Origin: JAKAGZ01 sp963783855
GTDB lineage: Bacteria; Bacteroidota; Ignavibacteria; Ignavibacteriales; Ignavibacteriaceae
Reading direction: 5' to 3'
DNA: 64,000 bases
Assembly (NCBI GenBank): GCA_963783855.1
Contig: CAWAPE010000008.1
Coordinates: 62,001-126,000, forward strand
Shown here: positions 26,637 through 36,003 of the stretch, piece after piece
How positions within the stretch are numbered: position 1 is the first letter of the stretch
Layout: each line of letters starts with the position of its first letter
Position numbers and translations under genes: made by a program
Notes under the pieces: model-generated
The model's database searches: none
What the model was told of the DNA's origin: nothing
The model's input: only the letters and a program-made list of their open reading frames with translations

Positions 26637-28655
26637 TTGGAGAGTAACGACAAACCGCTGAAAAAATTCAAACTCAAAAGAACAAGCTTAACAAAAAACC
26701 TTTACGCGGCAGTTGATGAATCAAAATTTACAATTAATTACCGGGATGAATTAAATCCATCTCAGTATGAAGCTGCTGCTGCGGTGGAAGGTGCGTATCT
26801 GATTATTGCCGGAGCTGGTACAGGTAAAACAAGAACTCTGGTTTATCGCGTCTCGCGGCTTGTCGAACTCGGTTACGATCCTAAATCAATTCTGCTTTTG
26901 ACATTTACACGTAAAGCTGCCAACGAGATGATGAACCGTGCCTCCCTTTTGCTCGATAATCGCTGTTCAAATATAAACGGTGGTACATTTCACTCGTTTG
27001 CAAATCTTACTTTAAGAAAATATGCAAAGGCTGTGGGACTGGAATCTTCATTTACAATTCTAGACCAGGGAGATTCGCAGGATATCATTAACCTTATCCG
27101 TTCTCAGAAAGGATTTATTTCAAAAGAAAAAAGATTTCCGAACAAAACCACCTTAAATAAAGTTTTTAGTTTAAGTGTAAATACAGAAAGAAAAGTAGAA
27201 GACATTATTCTTGAAGACTATCCTCATTTTGAAGACCAGCTCGATAAGATTTTAGAGATTCACAAAATTTTCCACAATTATAAAAGAAAAAATAATCTCC
27301 TTGATTATGATGATCTCCTGATCTACCTGAGAGATTTCCTGAACGAATCCGGTCCTGCTGCAAAATCGCTCCTATCAACTATAAAATTTGTAATGGTAGA
27401 TGAATACCAGGATACTAACAAACTACAGGCTGATATAGTTAAGGGTCTAACACAATTTAACAGAAATATCATGGTAGTTGGAGACGATTCGCAATCAATT
27501 TATTCTTTCAGGGGTGCAAATTTTAAGAACATTATCAATTTCCCCAAATTTTATGATGATGTAAAAATTATAAAACTCGAAGAAAATTACAGAAGCATTC
27601 AACCGATACTCGATTTTACAAATCACATCATTAAAAGCGCGGCTGAAAAATATTCGAAGAATCTATTCACAAACCGGGGCGGAGGAAATCTTCCCCACAT
27701 TGTTGCAGCGGGTACAGAAAATCTTCAATCAAAATATATTGTTGAAAAAGTCCTTGAATTAAGAGAAGAAGGTGTTCCCTTAAATGATATTGCGGTACTT
27801 TTCCGGTCATCATTCTTTTCATTTGATCTCGAAATAGAACTTGGTAAAGCCAATATTCCTTTTCAGAAATTTGGAGGGATGAAATTTATAGAAACGGCTC
27901 ACATAAAAGACGTACTTGCTTTTTTAAGAATTGCATCAAATCCCAAAGATGTTATAAGCTGGTACCGGGTTTTACTTTTGCATGAGGGAGTCGGACCGAA
28001 AACAGCTCAAAAAATTCTTGATGATCTGGCATCAGCAAATCTTACTATTAAATCTGATCCGGGCGATAAATCAAACTGGCGATATAAAGAAAGCATCATA
28101 AGTCTTTTCAGGCTGCTTTATAAATTGCATACCGAAAAAGCGCTTCCTTCGGAAAAAGCTCAACTTGTATTCGATTATTATCACCCGATATTTAAAGACA
28201 AGTACGATGATTTTAACAAGCGCAAAAAGGATATTGAAATCCTTCATAATATAACTGAAAATTACCGGACGCTTGATAGCCTGCTGGCTGATATGGCAAT
28301 CGAGCCCATTATAGACAGCGTTGTTGATGTAGAAGCAGAAGACAAAGAAGAAGAATATATTACTCTGTCAACTATACATTCTGCAAAAGGACTGGAATGG
28401 AATTCTGTATTTATCATCCATGTAGTTGAAGGTTACTTTCCTTCAGGCCGTTCAATTGAAAAACTTGAAACACTGGAAGAAGAAAGAAGATTAATGTATG
28501 TCGCATCAACACGGGCAAAACAAAATCTTTTTATAACTTACCCTATGAATTTATTTGATCGGGAAGCCGGGATGACTCTTTCCAAGCCTTCAAGATTTAT
28601 ATCAGAAATGAATCCCGATCTTGCAGAGGGCTGGCTGCTTGATGAAGAATTTTAA
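26637..28655 (+). CDS. UvrD/PcrA-like superfamily I DNA helicase
   Basis: A 672-residue 3'-to-5' helicase likely acting in repair or conflict resolution. Motif I is IAGAGTGKTRTL, motif II VDEYQDTNKLQ, motif III GDDSQSIYSFRGA, motif IV YRSIQPIL, motif V TIHSAKGLEWNSVF and motif VI EERRLMYVASTRAKQNL. The N-terminal basic segment (1-25) is unusual but short. It starts at TTG 26637, seven bases after GAGGA. It is about 60 residues shorter than typical PcrA and lacks a clear RNA-polymerase-binding tail. It follows a hairpin and precedes the glycosyltransferase by 17 nt. Confidence 0.93.
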   Translation: MESNDKPLKKFKLKRTSLTKNLYAAVDESKFTINYRDELNPSQYEAAAAVEGAYLIIAGAGTGKTRTLVYRVSRLVELGYDPKSILLLTFTRKAANEMMNRASLLLDNRCSNINGGTFHSFANLTLRKYAKAVGLESSFTILDQGDSQDIINLIRSQKGFISKEKRFPNKTTLNKVFSLSVNTERKVEDIILEDYPHFEDQLDKILEIHKIFHNYKRKNNLLDYDDLLIYLRDFLNESGPAAKSLLSTIKFVMVDEYQDTNKLQADIVKGLTQFNRNIMVVGDDSQSIYSFRGANFKNIINFPKFYDDVKIIKLEENYRSIQPILDFTNHIIKSAAEKYSKNLFTNRGGGNLPHIVAAGTENLQSKYIVEKVLELREEGVPLNDIAVLFRSSFFSFDLEIELGKANIPFQKFGGMKFIETAHIKDVLAFLRIASNPKDVISWYRVLLLHEGVGPKTAQKILDDLASANLTIKSDPGDKSNWRYKESIISLFRLLYKLHTEKALPSEKAQLVFDYYHPIFKDKYDDFNKRKKDIEILHNITENYRTLDSLLADMAIEPIIDSVVDVEAEDKEEEYITLSTIHSAKGLEWNSVFIIHVVEGYFPSGRSIEKLETLEEERRLMYVASTRAKQNLFITYPMNLFDREAGMTLSKPSRFISEMNPDLAEGWLLDEEF

Positions 28656-28672
28656 ATAATTACACTTATTTT

Positions 28673-29752
28673 ATGACATTTATTTTCATAATAGCCACTA
28701 TTTATCTCGTATTTATTTCAATAATTATAAATACGGTAAAGACAATTTTTCTTTTATCCCACGCCAATATTAAATCAAAAGTGAAAATATCTGTTGTAGT
28801 CGCAGCAAAAAATGAAGAGAAAAATATCCATGGTTTTATAAAATCATTGACAGAACAAAAATACTCTGACGATTTATATGAAGTTATTATTGTCGATGAT
28901 AACTCTACAGACAATACCTTAAATATTGTTAAAGAGCTAATCAAAGACTTGAATAATTATTCAATTATTACGGCAGACGAGAAAAAGTTTAAAGGCAAAA
29001 AAGGTGCACTTCAAATAGGCGTTGAAAAGGCTCAAAATCCATATATACTTATTACTGATGCTGACTGCCGACCGGAATTTAACTGGATTCAGGCATTCGC
29101 TGACAAATTTTTCGTGCGATTTGATTTTGTCTTTGGCGTTGCTCCTTTTTTTGAAAGGAAAAATTTCATAAATAAAATTTCGTGTTTTGAAAACCTGCGA
29201 TCTTCACTTTTAACTTTAACTGCTACAAAATTAAGGCTCCCCTATTCAGCCTCCGCAAGGAGTTTTGGATTTTCGAAAGAAGCATTTCAAAAAATTGCAG
29301 GATACTCAAATACAATAGAGACACTTAGCGGAGATGATGATTTACTGCTTAGGGAAGCTGTAAAACATAAGATGAAAATTGATGTGCTTGCGGATAGGAA
29401 TGCTTTTGTCTATTCAGAATCGATGGAAAAACTGGATGATTATCTGAAACAAAAAACGAGACACACTTCAACTTCAGTGCATTATTTATTTTCCCAGAAA
29501 TTATTTTTGGGTTCGTGGCATTTACTCAATTTGTTTTTTTTAATTTCTCCCGCATTGCTTTTTATAAGTAATAAATTTTTGATTTTATTTTTCTTAAAAC
29601 TATTCGGTGATATTTCATTGGTTTTAATGACACAGAAATATTTCAGCTATAATTTCAATTTCATAGAAATAATTCTGCAGCAGATTATTTATGAAATTAT
29701 GCTCATCATTAATTTCTTTAACGCAAATTTTAGAAAGATTGAATGGAAGTAA
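28673..29752 (+). CDS. Family 2 glycosyltransferase
   Basis: A 359-residue membrane-associated GT-A enzyme. An N-terminal hydrophobic span (1-18) is followed by the GT2 fold starting SVVVAAKNEEKNI, with VIIVDDNSTDNT and the DXD-type LITDADCRPEFNW, and later the acceptor-side GDDDLLLREA motif. C-terminal hydrophobic segments (about 275-345) anchor it. It probably adds a sugar to a lipid or cell-surface acceptor. Its 3' end overlaps the methyltransferase start by 10 nt. Confidence 0.88.
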   Translation: MTFIFIIATIYLVFISIIINTVKTIFLLSHANIKSKVKISVVVAAKNEEKNIHGFIKSLTEQKYSDDLYEVIIVDDNSTDNTLNIVKELIKDLNNYSIITADEKKFKGKKGALQIGVEKAQNPYILITDADCRPEFNWIQAFADKFFVRFDFVFGVAPFFERKNFINKISCFENLRSSLLTLTATKLRLPYSASARSFGFSKEAFQKIAGYSNTIETLSGDDDLLLREAVKHKMKIDVLADRNAFVYSESMEKLDDYLKQKTRHTSTSVHYLFSQKLFLGSWHLLNLFFLISPALLFISNKFLILFFLKLFGDISLVLMTQKYFSYNFNFIEIILQQIIYEIMLIINFFNANFRKIEWK

Positions 29753-30570
29753 CAGAAACAAATGAACCGGCCTGGCTGGATGAAAATCATCCTAATTATG
29801 AACGCTGGAAACGTGCACGCTATATTGCTGAAGAACGTGGCAAATTTGTAGTCTCTATAATTGAGCAACAGATTAAATGCGAAGGGCTCACTGTTCTGGA
29901 TCTAGGTTCCGGTGAAGGAGGTACCGCAAAAGTTTTAGCAAAAATTAATTCTGTATTCAGTATGGATATTAGTTTGACACGACTTTTAAGACAAACTGAC
30001 CGGGAGAATAATCTTTACAGGATAAACGGCGATGCTTTGAATGTCCCTTTAAAAAATGAGTCATTTGACCTGATAATTTTACAGGATGTAATTGAACACG
30101 TAAAATCTCCCGCAGAAATGATTGACAGCTTATATTCATTATTGAAGAAAGACGGAATCTTATATTTGAGCACGCCAAATAAGTTTTCATTGTTTAATTT
30201 TATTGCAGATCCTCACTGGGGCATGCCTTTTGTTTCTGTTTTGAAAAGGGAAACAATTAAGAAATATTTTTTAAGGAATTTCAGGAAGAATGATTCCGAA
30301 CGGGAGGATGCAGCCCAATTATTATCGCTAGATGATCTGGATAAAATTTTAAGAAATAAATTTGAGATAAAATTAAATACAAAATTTGCAGTTGAAAAAT
30401 TAATTGAAGGAAATAAAGGAATTGTCTGGAGTGATTTACATTTAAATTTACTGGAAATAATTAGAAAAGTTCATTTACAAAACTTTATTTTATCTGCAGC
30501 CAACGATAATTATGGTTTTACAAATAATTTTCTGAATCCTACTTTTTATTTTTTACTGAAAAAGAAATAA
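29743..30570 (+). CDS. SAM-dependent methyltransferase (class I)
   Basis: A 275-residue soluble methyltransferase. The SAM-binding glycine loop is VLDLGSGEGGTAKVLA (about residues 51-66), followed by the acidic SMDIS and the ILQDVIEHVKSPAEMI motif typical of type-11 enzymes. A long C-terminal part extends beyond the core fold. The overlap with the GT2 gene suggests joint work on a surface glycan or lipid. Substrate cannot be named. The hairpin at 30581 follows. Confidence 0.85.
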   Translation: MEVTETNEPAWLDENHPNYERWKRARYIAEERGKFVVSIIEQQIKCEGLTVLDLGSGEGGTAKVLAKINSVFSMDISLTRLLRQTDRENNLYRINGDALNVPLKNESFDLIILQDVIEHVKSPAEMIDSLYSLLKKDGILYLSTPNKFSLFNFIADPHWGMPFVSVLKRETIKKYFLRNFRKNDSEREDAAQLLSLDDLDKILRNKFEIKLNTKFAVEKLIEGNKGIVWSDLHLNLLEIIRKVHLQNFILSAANDNYGFTNNFLNPTFYFLLKKK

Positions 30571-30580
30571 CAATTACCAC

Positions 30581-30600
30581 ATTTGATTTAAAAATCAAAT
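30581..30600 (+). terminator. Hairpin between the methyltransferase and cdd
   Basis: A perfect inverted repeat ATTTGATT/AATCAAAT with a four-base loop lies 11 bases after the methyltransferase stop. The following bases are GATCTATTTT, so it is at best a weak terminator. Confidence 0.45.
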
Positions 30601-30635
30601 GATCTATTTTGATAACTAAATTTTACGGATTCTTT

Positions 30636-31028
30636 ATGGATGACAAGTTACTGGCCGATTTAGCAATAGAAGCAAAAAAGACATCAATGCCGACCTATTC
30701 AAATTTTCACGTTGGAGCCGCACTTCTTACAGAAGATGGGAAAATTTACAAAGGCGGAAATATTGAAGTTAGTTCGTATAGTCTGACAATTTGTGCCGAG
30801 CGTACTGCACTTTTTAAAGCAATTTCTGAAGGAGAAAGAAAATTTAAAGCCATTGCAATTGCCAGCGACCTTGATGGTTTTTGTTCACCTTGCGGGGCCT
30901 GCCGGCAGGTTATTAGCGATCTTTGCGGCGACATTGACGTAATTCTGGTTTCTCCGGATAAAAAAATAGAAAAACACAAAATGTCGGAATTACTTCCGCT
31001 TGCGTTCAGCGAAAAGGATTTGAAATAA
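30636..31028 (+). CDS. cdd: Cytidine deaminase
   Basis: Cytidine deaminase converts cytidine and deoxycytidine to uridine forms in the salvage pathway. The zinc ligands are Cys53 in CAE (TICAERTA, with catalytic Glu55), Cys86 and Cys89 in PCGACRQ. The 130 residues match the small homotetrameric form. I use ATG 30636; an in-frame TTG at 30609 would add nine residues lacking homology. It heads the salvage run cdd-tdk-nupC-punA. Confidence 0.95.
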   Translation: MDDKLLADLAIEAKKTSMPTYSNFHVGAALLTEDGKIYKGGNIEVSSYSLTICAERTALFKAISEGERKFKAIAIASDLDGFCSPCGACRQVISDLCGDIDVILVSPDKKIEKHKMSELLPLAFSEKDLK

Positions 31029-31086
31029 TTCAATGTCTGTAAACCCGGGTTGATCAGACAATTTTTAAATTTAACTTTTACTTAAT

Positions 31087-31662
31087 ATGGAATACACACC
31101 ACACTCTCTTCCAAAAGATACCGGCTGGATTGAAGTAATTGCCGGTTGTATGTTCAGCGGAAAAACAGAAGAACTTATCAGGCGTTTAAGAAGAGCAAAG
31201 ATTGCCAAACAAAACGTGAAAATTTTCAAACCAAAGATTGATACAAGATATTCTGACAGAGACATAGTTTCCCACAGCGAACAATCACTTCCTTCAATAC
31301 TGATTTCAGATATAAACGAGGTACTTGAGCATTCAAACGACGCTCAGGTAATTGGTATTGATGAAGCCCAGTTTTTTTCAAATGACATTATAGAAATATG
31401 TAATAAACTTGCCTGCGAAGGAAAACGTGTAATAGTAGCGGGGCTTGATCAGGATTACAAAGGTATTCCCTTTGAACCGATGCCCCAATTGCTGGCAATT
31501 GCTGAATACATTACAAAAACACTCGCAATCTGCATGAACTGCGGTAACCCGGCCGACAAAACACAAAGAAAAACGACATCATCTGAAAGAGTTGTAGTAG
31601 GTGCGGCAGATGTTTATGAAGCACGCTGTAGAAAATGTCATTACATCCCGAAAGAAAACTAA
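31087..31662 (+). CDS. tdk: Thymidine kinase
   Basis: Type II thymidine kinase that phosphorylates thymidine with ATP. The P-loop is AGCMFSGKTEELIRR (about residues 19-33), the catalytic base is Glu93 in GIDEAQFF, the structural zinc cysteines are in CMNCGNPADK and CRKCHY, and the lasso region sits between. The 191 residues match the family. It lies 58 nt after cdd and 9 nt before nupC. Confidence 0.95.
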   Translation: MEYTPHSLPKDTGWIEVIAGCMFSGKTEELIRRLRRAKIAKQNVKIFKPKIDTRYSDRDIVSHSEQSLPSILISDINEVLEHSNDAQVIGIDEAQFFSNDIIEICNKLACEGKRVIVAGLDQDYKGIPFEPMPQLLAIAEYITKTLAICMNCGNPADKTQRKTTSSERVVVGAADVYEARCRKCHYIPKEN

Positions 31663-31671
31663 AGGAGATTT

Positions 31672-33015
31672 ATGGACATTCTTAGAGGTATCCTTGGAAT
31701 TATTCTTTTATTAGGTATCGCATTCCTTTTATCAAACAATAAAAAGAAAATTAACTGGCGACTTGTAGGTGGAGGACTTACCCTTCAGATTACCTTCGCT
31801 TTCCTGATACTTAAAGGTGAATATCTCCGTTCGGTTTTTAGCCCGCTTGGCTGGGTAAAAGATTTTTTCAGCTGGGTAAGCTACTTTTTTGTTGTTCTAC
31901 TTAATTTCACAACCGAGGGCGCAAAATTTGTTTTCGGAAATCTTGCAATAAGCCCGGGTCAGGACGGGAGTCTCGGATCTTTTTTCGCATTCCAGGTCCT
32001 CCCTACAATTATTTTCTTCGCAAGTTTAATGTCAATACTCTATTACCTTGGAATTATGCAGAAAGTTGTGCAGGGTATGGCCTGGGTAATGGCTAAAGTA
32101 ATGGGAACCAGTGGTGCAGAATCTTTATCCTGTACAGCAAATATTTTTGTTGGACAAACTGAAGCACCTTTAATGGTAAAACCATTTATAAAAGGAATGA
32201 CAAAAAGTGAAATACTGACAATAATGGTCGGTGGAATGGCGACCATAGCTGGCGGAGTTATGGCAGCCTACATTCAGATACTGGGAAATTCTTATGCGCA
32301 GGCCCACGGCATTCCCCTCGCACAGGCTCAGCAAATGTTTGCTACTCAGCTTCTGGGTGCAAGTTTTATGGCAGCGCCTGCAGCAATGCTTCTTTCAAAA
32401 ATTATTTATCCTGAGACCAGTGAGCCGGAAACAAAAGGTGAAGTAAAAGTTAAAGTAGAAAAGAATGCTTCGAACCTTGTTGAAGCCGCAGCAAATGGTG
32501 CCGGGGATGGACTGATGTTAGCATTAAATGTCGGCGCAATGTTGATAGCTTTTATAGCCCTGATTGCACTTGTAAATTATCTGCTTATGGGTTTAGGAAA
32601 TATAACAGGATGGAATGCAGGTCTCCAGGCAACATACGGACAACCGCTAAATTTCCAGTTAATTCTAGGCTGGGCACTTCAGTTCCTTGCCTTTGGAATT
32701 GGCGTTCCCTGGCATGACGCTCTTCACTTTGGAAGTTTGCTGGGAACTAAAGTTGTATTGAATGAATTTGTGGCATATCTGGAAATGGGTAAAATGATTG
32801 CATCAGATACGCTGACAAGCCCCAAAGGAATCTTAATGGCAACATACGCACTCTGCGGTTTTGCTAATTTTAGCTCAATAGCTATTCAAATTGGGGGTCT
32901 TGGACCATTGGCACCAAACAGAAAATCGGATATTGCGGCACTTGGAATTAAGGCCGTAATTGGCGGAACCCTGGCAACTTTGATGACGGCCACTTTAGCA
33001 GGAATGCTTTTTTAA
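31672..33015 (+). CDS. Concentrative nucleoside transporter (NupC/CNT family)
   Basis: A 447-residue inner-membrane nucleoside importer driven by a proton or sodium gradient. The family marks GGMATIAGGVMAAYIQILG and QTEAPLMVKPFI are present, with about ten spans and YALCGFANFSSIAIQIGGLG near the C-terminus. A charged, hydrophilic insert (about 243-262, KGEVKVKVEKN) interrupts the helices, common in Bacteroidota members. A strong site AAAGGAGAT precedes the start. It lies between tdk and punA, which fits uptake feeding salvage. Confidence 0.93.
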   Translation: MDILRGILGIILLLGIAFLLSNNKKKINWRLVGGGLTLQITFAFLILKGEYLRSVFSPLGWVKDFFSWVSYFFVVLLNFTTEGAKFVFGNLAISPGQDGSLGSFFAFQVLPTIIFFASLMSILYYLGIMQKVVQGMAWVMAKVMGTSGAESLSCTANIFVGQTEAPLMVKPFIKGMTKSEILTIMVGGMATIAGGVMAAYIQILGNSYAQAHGIPLAQAQQMFATQLLGASFMAAPAAMLLSKIIYPETSEPETKGEVKVKVEKNASNLVEAAANGAGDGLMLALNVGAMLIAFIALIALVNYLLMGLGNITGWNAGLQATYGQPLNFQLILGWALQFLAFGIGVPWHDALHFGSLLGTKVVLNEFVAYLEMGKMIASDTLTSPKGILMATYALCGFANFSSIAIQIGGLGPLAPNRKSDIAALGIKAVIGGTLATLMTATLAGMLF

Positions 33016-33016
33016 T

Positions 33017-33838
33017 TTGATTGATCTTAATTTTAAATACTGTGATTTAATAAATCAGCTTCTGAAAGAAAGCCCGTTTCAGCCGGATATTGCATTGATA
33101 CTTGGAAGCGGTTTAGGTGATTTTGCTGAAAGCGTAGAAATAAAGAAAACTGTTCTGACAAAAAATCTTCCCGGCTATCCCCCTTCAACTATTATTGGTC
33201 ACGAAGGTAAAATCCATTTTGGAGAATTTGAAGGTAAAAAGCTTTTAATCTTCCAGGGTAGAATTCATTTTTACGAAGGTTATCATATTTCCGAATGCAT
33301 TCTGCCCGCTTTTATTTCGCACAAGCTGAAATGTAAAAAGATTTTTATAACAAACGCTGCCGGTGGTATAAACAAAGAATTTCAACCTGGCGACCTGATG
33401 TTGACATTATCCTTCAACAGTCTGTTCATCAAGAAAGAATTGACACAATTACTTGGCATTGCATCAGAATCAGGTAAAACTAATTTTTCTAATTTCCCTT
33501 CCGATCCTTTCAATGAAACAATTAAAAAAGCCGCACAAATTGAAAATATTGATCTAAGAGAAGGTGTTTATTTCTACGCAAAAGGCCCCTCATACGAAAC
33601 ACCCGCGGAAATCAGAATGATGGGAAAATTCGGTGCCGATGCTGTTGGTATGTCGACCGCACACGAGGCAATATTTGCTGCATATCTAGGAATGGAAACT
33701 GCCTGTGTATCACTAATCACAAATTATGCAGCAGGAATTTCTACAGAAAAACTCTCACATAAAGAAGTAACCGAAACCGCTGCTTTGGCTAAAGACAAAT
33801 TTGAGCGACTTGTAAAAAGAATGATCAAGCTACTTTAA
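33017..33838 (+). CDS. punA: Purine nucleoside phosphorylase
   Basis: Trimeric PNP type I that cleaves purine nucleosides to base and ribose-1-phosphate. The 273-residue protein has GSGLGDFAESVE, the phosphate-binding GHEGKIHFGEFEGK, QGRIHFYEGYH, TNAAGGINKEFQPGDLM, and GVYFYAKGPSYETPAEIRM, all diagnostic. It begins at TTG 33017, one base after the nupC stop, so it is coupled with the transporter. It closes the salvage run cdd-tdk-nupC-punA. Confidence 0.95.
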   Translation: MIDLNFKYCDLINQLLKESPFQPDIALILGSGLGDFAESVEIKKTVLTKNLPGYPPSTIIGHEGKIHFGEFEGKKLLIFQGRIHFYEGYHISECILPAFISHKLKCKKIFITNAAGGINKEFQPGDLMLTLSFNSLFIKKELTQLLGIASESGKTNFSNFPSDPFNETIKKAAQIENIDLREGVYFYAKGPSYETPAEIRMMGKFGADAVGMSTAHEAIFAAYLGMETACVSLITNYAAGISTEKLSHKEVTETAALAKDKFERLVKRMIKLL

Positions 33839-34014
33839 TACAAACCATTTTTTCAAAATTGCCAGACTTTTAAGAAATCCGGAAAAACATATTTTTCTTC
33901 AAAAATTATCCAATTTTAAGGCTTTTTTTTGCCTGCCAAGTTGACTTTCAGGCCCTTAACCGGTAATTTTAGCAGTTAATTATTTTCAAAAATTTCCACA
34001 TAAAATTATAAGAT

Positions 34015-35952
34015 ATGAAAGAATACAGGTTCACTATAATAACAATTCTTGCTGTAATTGGATTGAGTTTATACCTGCTCTACCCTACCTACAAAAATTA
34101 TCAGAATGAGAAATATATCTCAAAGGTTCTTGATAAACGTAGTAAACAAATTGAGTTGGCCAATCCAGATATGTCAAAAGATGACCTTTCAAAGGAATTA
34201 AGACTTGTTGAAGACAGTATAAAAGCTGCAAATCCAAATTTTACCTCAACAAAATTAAAAAGCGTAAAACTGGGACTCGATCTTCAGGGCGGTATGAGGG
34301 TCGTGCTTGAAGTAAATACGGGTAAGTTATTAGAAAAACTTGCTAAAAACCCGGACGACGTTTTTAAACAAGTAATTTCAGAATCTGAAAAAGAGGCTGC
34401 ATTATCAGATGAATCTGTTGTGGATATTTTTGCAAGAAAGATGCAGCAGCGTGGAATCAGGCTAAGCCGATATTTTGGCTCAATCAGGGATGACGACAGC
34501 AAAATTGTAAGTAATCTCAAAAAAGATGCTGATGACGCTGTTACAAGAGCAATGGAAATCATCAATAACAGAATCAACCAGTACGGTGTTTCTGAGCCAA
34601 CAATACAGCGCCAGGGAACAAGAAGAGTAATTGTTGAACTCCCGGGTGTTGCTAGAGAAGAAGAAGCAAAACAGCTTCTGCAGGGAACAGCATTACTGGA
34701 ATTCAAACTTTTAAAAGATCCTGAATTTGCTATAAGCGTAATGCAAAAAATTGATGACGTACTTGCCGGCAATGCTGCCCAAAAGGACTCAACAACTAAT
34801 GACAAAAAGTCAGCTGAAAATGAGAAAAAGACGGCTCTCGATTCAACACTTGCTGCGAATGATACTACAAAGCAACTTTCAAAAGAAGAATTTGAAAAAG
34901 AACATCCTTTCTTTTCAATTGCGCTTATCAATCCCAATGATAATTCGGGTGTTGCCTACGTAAAAGAAGATCAGAAAGACAAATTAAAATTATTACTTGC
35001 CAGTCCTGAAGTTCAGGCAGTTATTCCAAACAATGTTGAATTTGATTTCGATGCAAAGCCGATAGGCTACCAGGATGGGAAAGCCGTTTACAGATTATAC
35101 TGCGTAAACAAAACCCCTGAACTAACAGGTGGAGTTATTACTAATGCCCAGGCACAGATTGATCCTAACACTTCCTCAGCTATAGTAACTATGGAAATGA
35201 ACTCTGAAGGCGCTACCGAATGGGCAAGAATTACAGGCGCTAATGTTGGTAAAAGGATGGCCATTGTACTTGATGGTTCTGTTTATTCAGCACCAAACAT
35301 TAACGGTAAAATTCCCGGCGGCCGTTCTCAGATTGAAGGTATGGCCAATATGGAAGAAGCCAAACTTCTTGAAATTGTTCTAAAAGCCGGTGCTCTTCCT
35401 GCTCCTGTAAAAATTATTGAAGAAAGATCTGTCGGACCATCACTCGGACAGGATTCAATTTATGCCGGATTGAAATCTACAATTATAGGTTTCTTATTTG
35501 TTGCAATTTTTATGGTGGTCTATTACAGAAGAGCCGGTACAGTTGCATCAGTATCGCTTGTTTTTACTATTTTATTCATTCTCGGTACTCTTGCTGGCTT
35601 TAATGCCACTCTAACATTACCTGGTATTGCGGGTATAATTCTTACAATTGGTATGGCTGTGGATGCTAACGTACTAATTTACGAGAGAATAAGAGAGGAA
35701 CTAAATACCGGGAAGACAATTAAGGCATCAGTCGATAGCGGATTTGCTAAAGCAAATTCTGCGATTGTTGACTCCAACATTACAACATTCCTTACAGGTA
35801 TAATTCTTTACCAGTTTGGTTCTGGTCCGGTACAGGGATTTGCGTTAACCCTTATGATCGGTATAGGTGCGAGTTTATTCAGTGCTCTCGTTATTGCAAA
35901 GCTCGTGTTTAATGTAATGCTAGCAAAAGGAATGAAAATTACTATTGGTTAA
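34015..35952 (+). CDS. secD: Protein translocase subunit SecD
   Basis: SecD drives the late, proton-motive stage of Sec export with SecF. The 645-residue protein has an N-terminal span (about 6-24), the P1-type domain with LGLDLQGGMRVVLEV and a six-span C-terminal part ending near 640, with GMAVDANVLIYERIREEL. Residues about 249-295 form a hydrophilic Lys/Asp/Ser/Thr insert between beta strands of the periplasmic domain. No clear Shine-Dalgarno precedes ATG 34015. SecF follows 51 nt later. Confidence 0.95.
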   Translation: MKEYRFTIITILAVIGLSLYLLYPTYKNYQNEKYISKVLDKRSKQIELANPDMSKDDLSKELRLVEDSIKAANPNFTSTKLKSVKLGLDLQGGMRVVLEVNTGKLLEKLAKNPDDVFKQVISESEKEAALSDESVVDIFARKMQQRGIRLSRYFGSIRDDDSKIVSNLKKDADDAVTRAMEIINNRINQYGVSEPTIQRQGTRRVIVELPGVAREEEAKQLLQGTALLEFKLLKDPEFAISVMQKIDDVLAGNAAQKDSTTNDKKSAENEKKTALDSTLAANDTTKQLSKEEFEKEHPFFSIALINPNDNSGVAYVKEDQKDKLKLLLASPEVQAVIPNNVEFDFDAKPIGYQDGKAVYRLYCVNKTPELTGGVITNAQAQIDPNTSSAIVTMEMNSEGATEWARITGANVGKRMAIVLDGSVYSAPNINGKIPGGRSQIEGMANMEEAKLLEIVLKAGALPAPVKIIEERSVGPSLGQDSIYAGLKSTIIGFLFVAIFMVVYYRRAGTVASVSLVFTILFILGTLAGFNATLTLPGIAGIILTIGMAVDANVLIYERIREELNTGKTIKASVDSGFAKANSAIVDSNITTFLTGIILYQFGSGPVQGFALTLMIGIGASLFSALVIAKLVFNVMLAKGMKITIG

Positions 35953-36003
35953 TTTTAACAAACCGGTTAAAATGCCGGCAAGTATATAGGAGCAAAATTA
36001 TAA

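Noticed and set aside
33839..34014. A SecM/VemP-like arrest peptide in the secD leader.
   Set aside because: No open frame with a signal-like start is present in the 176 bases; only weak hairpins such as AAGGC...GCCT around a T-run.
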